From the NCBI GenBank assembly GCA_016866575.1, contig VGMA01000027.1:1-14418 (forward strand): DNA of 14,418 nt, read 5' to 3'. Every line of letters begins with the position of its first letter. Within the stretch, counting starts at the first letter, position 1. The notes below the pieces were generated by a model that saw nothing but the letters and a program-made list of their open reading frames with translations, searched no databases and was not told the DNA's origin. The DNA comes from Chlamydiota bacterium. Lineage in GTDB: Bacteria > Chlamydiota > Chlamydiia > Chlamydiales > VGMA01. Positions 1 to 6,895 of this stretch are shown here, in pieces. The translations under genes and the position numbers were made by a program.

Positions 1-384
1 TTTAGGATCTTTAAAAGTCTCATAATTTTCCTCTACCAAGAGAAGATCTCTAAATGTTTCTATAGACAACATTTTTCTTAGGACCTCTTGACGAGTGCTC
101 GAAGAGGGGATGGAATGGAAAATTGCTAGAGGATTATCTGAAAATAACATGTCCCCAATGTATTGATCAGCGTCAATAACAGTGATTGTTTCTACGCGGT
201 TTTGCAAAGATTTTACTTCTATTTGCTCATTGAAATTAGCAAATGGATCTGATCCAAAGATGTCTGTACTGAATAGATCAGTCTCAAGCGCTAGTTCAGT
301 AGCTTGAAGAGGGGTAGAATCAGTTTCTGATAAGAAAACGTCTTCAAAAGGATCACTATTAAAATAATCTGTGTTTGTAGTCAT
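1..384 (-). CDS. Acidic protein of unknown function, 5' part only
   Basis: An open reading frame starts at an ATG read from 384 to 382 and stays open to base 1, giving 128 codons with no stop, so the C-terminus lies outside the window. I do not recognise the family. The first 50 residues are rich in Asp, Glu, Ser and Thr and contain two Asp-Pro-Phe tripeptides (residues 11-13 and 46-48) in unstructured-looking sequence. The part after about residue 55 (VKSLQNRVETITVIDADQY) looks more folded. No signal peptide or membrane segment is visible. It lies 44 bases after oppF on the same strand, but a TATAAT in the gap suggests its own promoter. No Shine-Dalgarno sequence is seen. A secreted effector is possible, but only by composition. 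Confidence 0.75.
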   Translation of the reverse strand, partial: MTTNTDYFNSDPFEDVFLSETDSTPLQATELALETDLFSTDIFGSDPFANFNEQIEVKSLQNRVETITVIDADQYIGDMLFSDNPLAIFHSIPSSSTRQEVLRKMLSIETFRDLLLVEENYETFKDPK

Positions 385-408
385 AATATTATAATTTTGG
401 ATAATAAT

Positions 409-414
409 ATTATA
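409..414 (-). promoter_or_regulatory. Possible -10 box for the acidic unknown gene
   Basis: The minus strand reads TATAAT here, 24 bases before the ATG at 384. No convincing -35 hexamer lies at normal spacing. The surroundings are almost pure A/T, so a chance match is quite possible. An 8-bp A/T-only inverted repeat (401-408 with 422-429) flanks it and runs into the oppF stop codon. Confidence 0.3.
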
Positions 415-428
415 ACTTAAAATTATTA

Positions 429-1247
429 TTAAGTATATAATAATTTTTTAAATTGAAGTCGCTTTTTTTCTAATATTGGGTCTGCTATCGGAATAGAGTT
501 TATAAGTTGTTTGGTGTAGGGGTGTTGTGGATTTGTGAAAAGCTCTTCGGTTTCTCTAGATTCCACGATATTTCCTTGATAGAGAACAATGATTCTCGAG
601 CACAAGTTTCTTACAACGCTAAGATCATGAGAAATAAAGAGATAAGTGAGTCCTAGTTCTTTGTGGAGTTTTTTTAGAAGCTGAAGTATTTGAGCTTGAA
701 TGGATACATCTAAAGAGGCTGTTGGCTCGTCACAGACGATGAATTTAGGAGATAGTGCCAATGTCCTGGCTATGCTTAAACGACCTCTTTGTCCTCCGCT
801 AAGTTCATGGGGGTAGCGAGAAAGTAAACTTTCATCCAAACCAACGCTTTCAAATAGATGCAAAATTTTTTGCCTGCGCTCTTTGGGATTTGTGATTTTG
901 TAGATCAGAAGAGGCTCTTCAACGATTTTTTCAGCGGTCATTCTTGGGCTTAGGGAAGAATAGGGATTTTGAAAGATCATTTGAGCATCTTTTCTCCAAA
1001 GATGGGTCTGTTTTTTGGACATTGTGGAGAGTTTTTGCCCTTCAAAAAAGATCTCTCCTGCAGTTGGCTCAATCGCTTTAACCAAGAGTTTTCCTAAAGA
1101 GCTTTTTCCAGACCCGCTTTCGCCTACCATTCCAACAATTTCACCTCTATTGATGGAAAAAGAGATCCGATTGACGGCTGTTACAAGCTGCTTTTGTAAA
1201 AAAAACTGCTTGGTGATGCTATCTACATGGATTAAAGGATCATTCAT
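429..1247 (-). CDS. oppF: Peptide ABC transporter ATPase, OppF/DppF type
   Basis: This 272-residue protein is one of the two ATPases that power an oligopeptide/dipeptide importer at the inner face of the membrane. Visible motifs are Walker A GESGSGKS (42-49), Q-loop Gln93 in FQNP, signature LSGGQ (149-153), Walker B FIVCDEP (169-175), H-loop His207, and the HPYT segment near 242 typical of OppD/OppF ATPases. It is shorter than many OppF/DppF proteins (usually above 300 residues) because it stops soon after HPYTKQL and lacks the Cys-rich C-terminal tail often seen in the family. The ATG overlaps the end of oppD by 8 bases, which implies translational coupling. It is the last gene of oppBCDF. 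Which peptides are carried cannot be read from the sequence. Confidence 0.93.
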   Translation of the reverse strand: MNDPLIHVDSITKQFFLQKQLVTAVNRISFSINRGEIVGMVGESGSGKSSLGKLLVKAIEPTAGEIFFEGQKLSTMSKKQTHLWRKDAQMIFQNPYSSLSPRMTAEKIVEEPLLIYKITNPKERRQKILHLFESVGLDESLLSRYPHELSGGQRGRLSIARTLALSPKFIVCDEPTASLDVSIQAQILQLLKKLHKELGLTYLFISHDLSVVRNLCSRIIVLYQGNIVESRETEELFTNPQHPYTKQLINSIPIADPILEKKRLQFKKLLYT

Positions 1248-2040
1248 AAAAAGCTCTTTGTATAGAGGAGAGGAGTTGTTTTGTATAAGGATGTGAAGGT
1301 CTATAAAATAGATTTTCTATCGACGCGGATTCAACAATCTCTCCTTGCTGCATGACGAGGACATGGTCACAAAAGCCTGCGATTAAGCTTAGATCATGAG
1401 TGATGAAAATGATGCTCATCTGGAGTTTTTGTTGCAAATCATTTAAGAGGGATAAAATCTGTGATTGTATGGTGACATCTAAAGCGGTGGTCGGCTCATC
1501 AGCGATCAAAATTTTAGGCTCTGGAGCTAATGCTAAGGCTATCATTACCCTTTGGCACATCCCGCCGCTTAATTCAAAAGGATATTGATTGTACCTTTTT
1601 TCAGGCTGAGAAATGCCGACCAAAGAGAGAAGCTCTAACACTTTTTCTTTAGCTCTTTCGCGGCAGATCTCTTTGTGGTGGATTTTATAAGCTTCATATA
1701 TTTGCTGACCGATCTTCATGGTCGGATTTAAGGAAGCAACGGGATCTTGAAAGATAAAGCCGATCTCTTTGCCTCTAAAATTTCTCACCTGTTTTTCATC
1801 AAGCTTTAGAAGGTCTATACCTTCGTAAAGAGCACATCCTGCTTCAATTTTAGAATTTTGTTTCGAAAGGAGTTGTAAAAGAGCTTTCATTGTAGCGCTT
1901 TTGCCGCTGCCTGATTCTCCTACAATAGCAAGTTTTTGCTTTTCATAAACAGAAAACGATACACCCCGTACAGCATGAACAGCTTTAGAATCGGAGAAAA
2001 AAGAAACATGGAGATTGATCACATCTAAAATTCTTCTCAT
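1240..2040 (-). CDS. oppD: Peptide ABC transporter ATPase, OppD/DppD type
   Basis: This 266-residue protein is the partner ATPase of OppF. Walker A is GESGSGKS (41-48), the Q-loop is FIFQDP (95-100), the signature is LSGGM (157-161) in the MCQR context that marks OppD rather than OppF, Walker B is ILIADEP (177-183), and the H-loop is His215. The HPYTKQLL segment (250-257) is present, but the protein ends nine residues later, so the usual C-terminal extension is cut short, as in OppF. The ATG overlaps the last codon and stop of oppC by 4 bases (ATGA). An AAGG about nine bases upstream supplies a ribosome binding site inside oppC. The two ATPases should form a heterodimer under OppB and OppC. 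Confidence 0.93.
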   Translation of the reverse strand: MRRILDVINLHVSFFSDSKAVHAVRGVSFSVYEKQKLAIVGESGSGKSATMKALLQLLSKQNSKIEAGCALYEGIDLLKLDEKQVRNFRGKEIGFIFQDPVASLNPTMKIGQQIYEAYKIHHKEICRERAKEKVLELLSLVGISQPEKRYNQYPFELSGGMCQRVMIALALAPEPKILIADEPTTALDVTIQSQILSLLNDLQQKLQMSIIFITHDLSLIAGFCDHVLVMQQGEIVESASIENLFYRPSHPYTKQLLSSIQRAFYE

Positions 2041-2870
2041 GATCTAAACCTTGGATCAAAAATATCTCTTAGACCATCTCCTAACAAGTTGAAAGCTAGC
2101 ATAGTGATGCTAATAAAAAATGCAGGGAAAAAGAGTCTCCACGGGAAATAAGATAGAGCAGATAGTCCATCGCTTGCCATAGTTCCCCAGCTTGCAATAG
2201 GTGCTTGAACTCCAAGTCCTAAAAAACTAAGAAAGGCTTCTGTAAAGATCGCAGCCGGAATGGTGAGTGTAACTGTTGTGATAATAGAGCCGCTGCAACT
2301 TGGGATGAGATGTTTTGTTAAAATCCATAAATGCGATGCGCCTATTCCGTAAGCAGCGGTCACAAAATCTTGATTTTTTAAGGATAAAATTTGGGCTCTA
2401 ACGATTCTTGCCATATTGAGCCAGCCTGTGATGGTCATCGCTATAATAATGGTAAAGATCCCTTGTCCTAAAATAACCATGAGCAATATGACCATAAGCA
2501 AATTAGGTATGGCTTGAAAAACATCGACGATTCTCATCATGATATCATCGATTTTTCCTCCCATTAAACCTGAAAAGGCTCCGTAGAAAACTCCGATCAC
2601 CATATCAATAAGTGCTGCTGTTATCCCGATAAATAAAGAGATTCTTGCGCCCCACCAGATTCTTGCGAACATGCTTCGCCCTAATTCGTCTGTTCCAAAT
2701 AGGTGCTCTAAACAGGGTGCTTTGTTTTTGAGCGCTAGATGTGTTTCATAGTAAGTTGCCTTGGTTAGCATAGGACATACAATCGCGCCAAGAATCAGAA
2801 TCGATAAAATTGTGATGCCAATGAAGCTTGATCGATGTTTAAGGAGTTTTTTGAAATGTTCTTTATACAT
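2037..2870 (-). CDS. oppC: Peptide ABC transporter permease, OppC/DppC type
   Basis: This is the second membrane permease of the importer, 277 residues from the chosen start. An N-terminal membrane segment (about 17-33) is followed by the DppC-like stretch FGTDELGRSMFARIWWGAR (58-76), further hydrophobic segments, and the cytoplasmic EAA-type coupling loop (about 171-190, ending HLIP). The C-terminus reads GDGLRDIFDPR, typical of the family. The reading frame extends to an ATG at 2936, but that start would overlap oppB by 74 bases and add a non-family N-terminus. The ATG at 2870 has AAGGA eight bases upstream and overlaps the oppB stop by 8 bases, so I chose it. Confidence 0.92.
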   Translation of the reverse strand: MYKEHFKKLLKHRSSFIGITILSILILGAIVCPMLTKATYYETHLALKNKAPCLEHLFGTDELGRSMFARIWWGARISLFIGITAALIDMVIGVFYGAFSGLMGGKIDDIMMRIVDVFQAIPNLLMVILLMVILGQGIFTIIIAMTITGWLNMARIVRAQILSLKNQDFVTAAYGIGASHLWILTKHLIPSCSGSIITTVTLTIPAAIFTEAFLSFLGLGVQAPIASWGTMASDGLSALSYFPWRLFFPAFFISITMLAFNLLGDGLRDIFDPRFRS

Positions 2871-3801
2871 ATGCTCGATCCTTGTATTCGCTTCGTATCC
2901 TTGGGTCCATAAAAAAATAGAGTAGATCGGCAACAAAATTGGTGATATTTACGATCAAACAGTAAAAAACCGTAAGGCCCATAATGATGGTATAGTCTCT
3001 ATTGGCAATGCTTGATACAAACCACCCACCCAGGCCAGGTATTCCGAAGATTTTTTCAACGACAAAACTTCCTGTTAAGATACTTGCTGTTAAGGTTCCA
3101 AGATAGGATACAACGGGAAGCAAGCTATTTTTCATAACGTGATTGAAGATTGTTGATTCTGTAGATAATCCTTTAGCATACGCCGTTAAAATATAGTCTT
3201 TATCTAAAACTTCGATGATATTTGCTCGGGTCAAACGGGCTATGAAGGCAGTGGGGAAAGCTGATAGGGCTAGAGCCGGTAAAATCATATGAGCAAAACT
3301 TTCGCATCTAGCGATAGGAAAAAGGCGCATTTTCATTCCAAAAACGTATTGCAAGATAGTAGCTAAAATAAAACTTGGCACCGACATGCCGATAACAGCT
3401 GCGATCATTGCGGCTGTATCTTGCCACTTAGTTTTAAAAAGGGCGGCGATTGTCCCTAAAAAAATCCCTACGGTAATGGAAGCAATCAAGGCCAAAGAGC
3501 CTAAAGCAAAAGATATAGGAAATCCTTCTTTGATAATATCGTTAGTCGTTCTTCCTTCGTGGATAAAAGAGGGGCCGAAATCAAAAGAAATTAAGCCCTT
3601 CATGTACTTCATGTACTGTACATGCAAAGGCTGATCAAGTCCGTAATAAGAGTATAAAGAGCGTAAAATTTCATCAGGGATTGCTTGCTCTTGCATAAAG
3701 GGATCGCCTGGTATGCTCTTCATTAAAAAAAACGTTATAGTGGATACCAAGAAAAGTGAGGTGAGAAACAGAGCTGTTTTTCTAAACAAGTATTTGGCCA
3801 T
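2863..3801 (-). CDS. oppB: Peptide ABC transporter permease, OppB/DppB type
   Basis: This is the first gene of the operon, a 312-residue inner-membrane permease. Membrane segment 1 lies at about 8-26 and is followed by PGDPF, a motif of DppB-type permeases. A periplasmic region with YGLDQP follows, then the core membrane segments. The coupling loop is at 202-230 (DYILTAYAKGLS...LLP), with VVEKIFGIPGLG (248-259) after it and MDPR near the end; all are family hallmarks. No substrate-binding protein gene (oppA) adjoins the operon here: upstream is the divergent rimO. No Shine-Dalgarno sequence precedes the ATG. A TTGACA on this strand lies 18 bases before a weak -10 that sits only six bases from the ATG. 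Confidence 0.93.
   Translation of the reverse strand: MAKYLFRKTALFLTSLFLVSTITFFLMKSIPGDPFMQEQAIPDEILRSLYSYYGLDQPLHVQYMKYMKGLISFDFGPSFIHEGRTTNDIIKEGFPISFALGSLALIASITVGIFLGTIAALFKTKWQDTAAMIAAVIGMSVPSFILATILQYVFGMKMRLFPIARCESFAHMILPALALSAFPTAFIARLTRANIIEVLDKDYILTAYAKGLSTESTIFNHVMKNSLLPVVSYLGTLTASILTGSFVVEKIFGIPGLGGWFVSSIANRDYTIIMGLTVFYCLIVNITNFVADLLYFFMDPRIRSEYKDRAYV
2879..2883 (-). promoter_or_regulatory. Ribosome binding site deciding the oppC start
   Basis: AAGGA on the minus strand lies eight bases before the ATG at 2870. It is the reason for preferring this start over the longer frame beginning at 2936. Confidence 0.6.
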
Positions 3802-3807
3802 AAGAAA

Positions 3808-3837
3808 AATTTACGCCTCTTCCACTATATTTGTCAA
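3808..3837 (-). promoter_or_regulatory. Possible oppBCDF promoter
   Basis: The minus strand carries a perfect TTGACA (3832-3837), an 18-base spacer and TAAATT (3808-3813), a 4/6 match to the -10 consensus. Transcription would begin at or next to the oppB ATG (3801), so the message would have almost no leader. This agrees with the missing Shine-Dalgarno sequence. Confidence 0.4.
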
Positions 3838-3842
3838 AAGTA

Positions 3843-3848
3843 TACAAT
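3843..3848 (+). promoter_or_regulatory. Possible -10 box of rimO
   Basis: TACAAT, preceded by TA, lies eight bases before the rimO ATG. No clear -35 hexamer is seen. As for oppB on the other strand, the position implies a leaderless or nearly leaderless transcript. Both starts share a 55-base divergent spacer. Confidence 0.35.
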
Positions 3849-3856
3849 ACTTTGTC

Positions 3857-5248
3857 ATGAAGAACATATCTGGAAATAAAGTACATTTTACAAGCCTTGG
3901 CTGCGCAAGAAACCTCGTTGACACCGAAGTAATGATGGGTATTTTGCTCAAGGCTGGCTTTGAAGCTACTGCAGACGAAAGCCAAGCAGATTTTTTTATT
4001 GTCAATACTTGCGGATTTTTACAATCAGCAAGAGATGAAGCCTTTGCGACTATTGATGAACTTTTTTCTTTAAAGAAAAAAGAAGCAAAAGTAGTTGTTG
4101 CGGGTTGTATGGTTCAACTTTACAGCGAACAGCTAAGAGAGCGCTTTCCTGAAATTCACTATTTCTTAGGATCAGGAGATGTAGAAAAAATTCTTCAAGC
4201 TGTCACAGCTCCTGAAGAAGGAGAAGTGGTAAGTGATGCCAAAAGTTATCTCCAAATGGGAGAGGTTCCTAGACTTGTATCAACGCCTAAGCACTATGCG
4301 TACTTAAAAATTGCAGAAGGCTGCAAAAAGCGCTGCAGTTTCTGTATTATTCCGGTGATTAAGGGAGCATTAAAAAGTAAGCCTTTAGATCAAATTGTTA
4401 AAGAGTTCCAGATACTTAGAAAAGGTGGAGCAAAAGAGATCATTTTGATCGCTCAGGATTTAGGTGATTATGGCAAAGATGTCAAAGAAAGCCGAGGCCT
4501 TTACCTTCTTTTACAAAGGCTATTGCAAGAAGAGGGTGATTTCTGGATCCGATTGCTTTACTTATACCCAGATGAGATCACAGATGAAATCATTGAACTC
4601 ATCAGAAGCGATTCTAGGTTATTGCCATACCTTGATATGCCTATGCAACACATCAACGACCGCATACTCAAGGCAATGCATAGAAAAACTTCAAGAGAGC
4701 ACATCGAATTAACACTAGCTGCTTTGCGCGAAAAAATCCCTGATATTGTCATTAGAACTTCTTTGATGGTAGGATTCCCCGGAGAAACTGAAGAAGAATT
4801 CCAAGAACTTGTAAGCTTTGTGGAAAAAGCAGAGCTAGATCAGGTGGGTATTTTCACCTATTCTAAAGAAGAAGATTCTTACTCAGCAAAGCTAGATGGC
4901 CATATTGAGCAAGAAATCAAGGATAAAAGAAGAGACATACTCGCAGAAGTCCAACAAAAAGTGTTAGAAAAGCACATGCAAAAGTATGTAGGAAGAACAC
5001 TTCGCGTTCTTGTTGAGGGATATCATCCAGAATCAGATATGCTTCTAAAGGGGCGCTTCTATGGACAGTGTCCTGAAATTGACGGTATTGTGATCATCAA
5101 TGATTGGCGGCATGTAAAAGAAGCAGGTCAATTCTACGATGTGAAAATCACAGAAGTTGCCGGATACGATCTAGTAGGAAGAGTTTTACCTTCTAAAGTA
5201 GCAAAAAGCTCAGGCCTTCAGCTCCTTTCTTCAGCAAATTCATGTTGA
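3857..5248 (+). CDS. rimO: Ribosomal protein S12 methylthiotransferase RimO
   Basis: RimO adds a methylthio group to a conserved aspartate of ribosomal protein S12 using S-adenosylmethionine and two iron-sulfur clusters. The 463-residue protein has the N-terminal methylthiotransferase domain with three cluster cysteines: Cys16 in SLGCARN, Cys52 in VNTCGF and Cys84 in VAGCMVQ. The radical-SAM motif CX3CX2C is at Cys156, Cys160 and Cys163. A C-terminal TRAM-like domain occupies roughly the last 70 residues. GCARNLVDTE marks RimO rather than the tRNA enzyme MiaB. The frame stays open upstream to 3713, but that would overlap oppB and add 48 residues foreign to the family, so I start at the ATG at 3857. 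No Shine-Dalgarno sequence is visible. Confidence 0.95.
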   Translation: MKNISGNKVHFTSLGCARNLVDTEVMMGILLKAGFEATADESQADFFIVNTCGFLQSARDEAFATIDELFSLKKKEAKVVVAGCMVQLYSEQLRERFPEIHYFLGSGDVEKILQAVTAPEEGEVVSDAKSYLQMGEVPRLVSTPKHYAYLKIAEGCKKRCSFCIIPVIKGALKSKPLDQIVKEFQILRKGGAKEIILIAQDLGDYGKDVKESRGLYLLLQRLLQEEGDFWIRLLYLYPDEITDEIIELIRSDSRLLPYLDMPMQHINDRILKAMHRKTSREHIELTLAALREKIPDIVIRTSLMVGFPGETEEEFQELVSFVEKAELDQVGIFTYSKEEDSYSAKLDGHIEQEIKDKRRDILAEVQQKVLEKHMQKYVGRTLRVLVEGYHPESDMLLKGRFYGQCPEIDGIVIINDWRHVKEAGQFYDVKITEVAGYDLVGRVLPSKVAKSSGLQLLSSANSC

Positions 5249-5251
5249 TCA

Positions 5252-5289
5252 TTAGAAGAAGGAATCTAAAAATAGGTTCCTTCTTCTAA
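5252..5289. terminator. Hairpin between convergent genes
   Basis: TTAGAAGAAGGAA (5252-5264) and TTCCTTCTTCTAA (5277-5289) form a perfect 13-bp stem with a 12-base loop. It lies just after rimO, and on the other strand it covers the last codons and stop (5266-5268) of the phosphatase-like gene. Neither side has a good run of T, so it may end transcription weakly, or protect 3' ends, in both directions. Confidence 0.5.
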
Positions 5290-6039
5290 AAAATATGCAA
5301 TATAATTCATTTGTGTATTCGATACTTGGATATTAGGTCGAAGCTGTTTTAAATCTTCGTATGCGCTATTTCCATTAATGCTATTAAATTCTGCCCGAAT
5401 CGCTACAGCTACTGCAGCACTTCTTTGATTGCCGTCATCACAGTGAATGTATACGGAATGTCCCAAACGAAGAGAACTCTCTACGATTTGTTTGATGTAA
5501 CTCAAGGTGATCGAATTGATAACATTACCCTTACTCACAGCTATTTTATAATTTTGCATGCCAAGATTTCGCAAATCTTCACTTGAACAAAACTTACCGC
5601 CAAAGCTGTAAATGCTCTCTTCTTTTGGCTCAATAAGAGAAATAACTACTTGGCAGCTCTTAGATTGAAGCCATTCAGCCTGTTTTTTTTCGGGGCAAGC
5701 ACCAAAATAGACAGAGCTATTTGTTTTTGAATTTGTAATAAGTGTATTGCAAAAATAGGATTTACCATTTTTTTCAGCCTGTGTCGGTAGGGGAAGTAGT
5801 GCCGATCGGTAAAGTGCAGCAAAACTATTTGAAATTTTATCAAAATCTAGATCTTGGATTTTACAAGCTAGTGCAATAGCTAAATATGCAATTCCTAAGC
5901 TAAGGATGATGAGCGCTATTGCAGCTATTTTTTCTAGACGAATTTCTTTATCTGATTTGCATAACCAATCGTTAAACTCAGACAAATGGGAGCGTTCTAA
6001 AGTATGGGGTAAAGAACCATCTAAGCTAAAATGGTGCAT
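5266..6039 (-). CDS. Membrane-anchored dual-specificity-phosphatase-like protein
   Basis: This 257-residue protein has an N-terminal region with FNDWL, one hydrophobic segment (about 37-60) and a C-terminal domain resembling the dual-specificity/tyrosine phosphatase fold. VYFGACP (110-116) followed by QVVISL (130-135) matches the start of such domains. VYIHCDDGNQRSA (196-208) is the phosphate-binding loop HCX5RS, with Cys200 as candidate nucleophile and Arg206. The region where these enzymes carry the general-acid Asp (about 164-175, YKIAVSKGNVI) has no acidic residue, so catalysis may be weak or organised differently. It lies five bases after its paralogue, with GAGGG overlapping that gene's end as ribosome binding site, so the two are coupled. 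Substrate is unknown; a host or envelope phosphoprotein or phospholipid is possible. Confidence 0.8.
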   Translation of the reverse strand: MHHFSLDGSLPHTLERSHLSEFNDWLCKSDKEIRLEKIAAIALIILSLGIAYLAIALACKIQDLDFDKISNSFAALYRSALLPLPTQAEKNGKSYFCNTLITNSKTNSSVYFGACPEKKQAEWLQSKSCQVVISLIEPKEESIYSFGGKFCSSEDLRNLGMQNYKIAVSKGNVINSITLSYIKQIVESSLRLGHSVYIHCDDGNQRSAAVAVAIRAEFNSINGNSAYEDLKQLRPNIQVSNTQMNYIAYFLEEGTYF

Positions 6040-6044
6040 ATTGG

Positions 6045-6830
6045 TTAGCCCTCTATGTCAAAAAGTTTGAATCGATCACCAAAAAATGGGTCATCATCTG
6101 GCTTTAACGCTTTTTCTACTTTGGCTTTACTCGTTTGAGATAAAGTACAATTTACTAATTTTTGTATTGCTTTCTCAACAGAGATAGAATGCTGTTTAGC
6201 AGCAATAAAAACTGCGAGAGATGAAGCTGCTTCATTACTTTCATCAAAGTGTATATAAATCGATTCGCCTCTATCTAAATGGTGATCGATTCTCTCTTTG
6301 GTTTGGCGTAAATCCGTAGCATCTAATTGCTTTTCTAAAGGATATATTTGTGGATTTTTCTTATCTTGCTGTGCTACATATTTTCCTGCCCAGCCGTAGA
6401 TATCTCTATCTTCTTCAGTGCTTGCTGAAATGATCATTTTACAGTTTTGCTTTTTGAGCCAATTTTCATGTTTTTCTTGAGGAAAAGCGCCAAAATAGAC
6501 TTTAGCTTGGTTAGATTTCTTGATAAAAATAGGATTACAAAAATAGGATGCGTTTGCTTTGGCTTCACTTGGAGGCATGGGTGAAAACGTAGATTTATAT
6601 AGGGCTCTAAAGCTTCTTGAAATTTTCTTGGTGTTAATATCTCTAGCAGCGCAGGCAAAGGCAATCGCTAGGTATGCAACGCCAAAGCTAAAAATGATCG
6701 AGGAGCAAACAGCGATTTTTTTCGCTGTAAAGGTCGCTTTCGATGTATCTACAAGCCATGTATTGAATTTTTTAAAATGGGTTTTTTCTGTAATCTGAGA
6801 ACTTGATTCTATAGAATTAGTATTAATCAT
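6045..6830 (-). CDS. Paralogous pseudophosphatase-like membrane protein
   Basis: This 261-residue protein is colinear with its downstream neighbour: FNTWL (22-26), a hydrophobic segment (about 38-60, GVAYLAIAFAC), KISRSFRALYKS (69-80), SYFCNP (95-100), VYFGAFP (111-117), then the same domain. At the loop it reads IHFDESNEAAS (193-203): the catalytic Cys is Phe195 and the Arg is Ala201, so it cannot work as a cysteine phosphatase by the usual mechanism. The tail holds DDDPFFGD (245-252). It is the first gene of the pair and probably arose by tandem duplication. A regulatory or binding role beside the other copy is inference. No Shine-Dalgarno sequence is seen. The start is the first ATG after an AT-rich promoter-like region. 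Confidence 0.8.
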   Translation of the reverse strand: MINTNSIESSSQITEKTHFKKFNTWLVDTSKATFTAKKIAVCSSIIFSFGVAYLAIAFACAARDINTKKISRSFRALYKSTFSPMPPSEAKANASYFCNPIFIKKSNQAKVYFGAFPQEKHENWLKKQNCKMIISASTEEDRDIYGWAGKYVAQQDKKNPQIYPLEKQLDATDLRQTKERIDHHLDRGESIYIHFDESNEAASSLAVFIAAKQHSISVEKAIQKLVNCTLSQTSKAKVEKALKPDDDPFFGDRFKLFDIEG

Positions 6831-6861
6831 AAAATTGAAATTAAAAATTTTTATGTAGGAT

Positions 6862-6884
6862 TAATTATAATAAAGTTATAATTA
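6862..6884. promoter_or_regulatory. AT-rich dyad over a -10 box before the phosphatase pair
   Basis: TAATTATAA (6862-6870) and TTATAATTA (6876-6884) form a perfect 9-bp inverted repeat with a 5-base centre. On the minus strand it includes TATAAT (6869 to 6864), which would give a leader of roughly 25 bases before the ATG at 6830. It could be an operator overlapping the promoter. With no G/C in the arms it is a poor terminator for the upstream gene. Confidence 0.35.
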
Positions 6885-6895
6885 AAAATATACAA

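Noticed and set aside
2871..2936. Longer oppC start at 2936
   Set aside because: It overlaps oppB by 74 bases and has no family-like sequence; the ATG at 2870 has AAGGA at proper distance and the usual short overlap.
3713..3856. Upstream extension of the rimO frame to a 511-residue protein
   Set aside because: It would overlap oppB on the other strand and adds 48 residues unlike any RimO N-terminus; the family starts near the ATG at 3857.
4464..4752. Two frames of 64-82 codons inside rimO
   Set aside because: They overlap the strongly conserved RimO frame and lack domains or binding sites.
5266..6830. Classical chlamydial Inc proteins for the phosphatase-like pair
   Set aside because: Each has one hydrophobic segment of about 24 residues, not the long two-lobed hydrophobic domain of Inc proteins.
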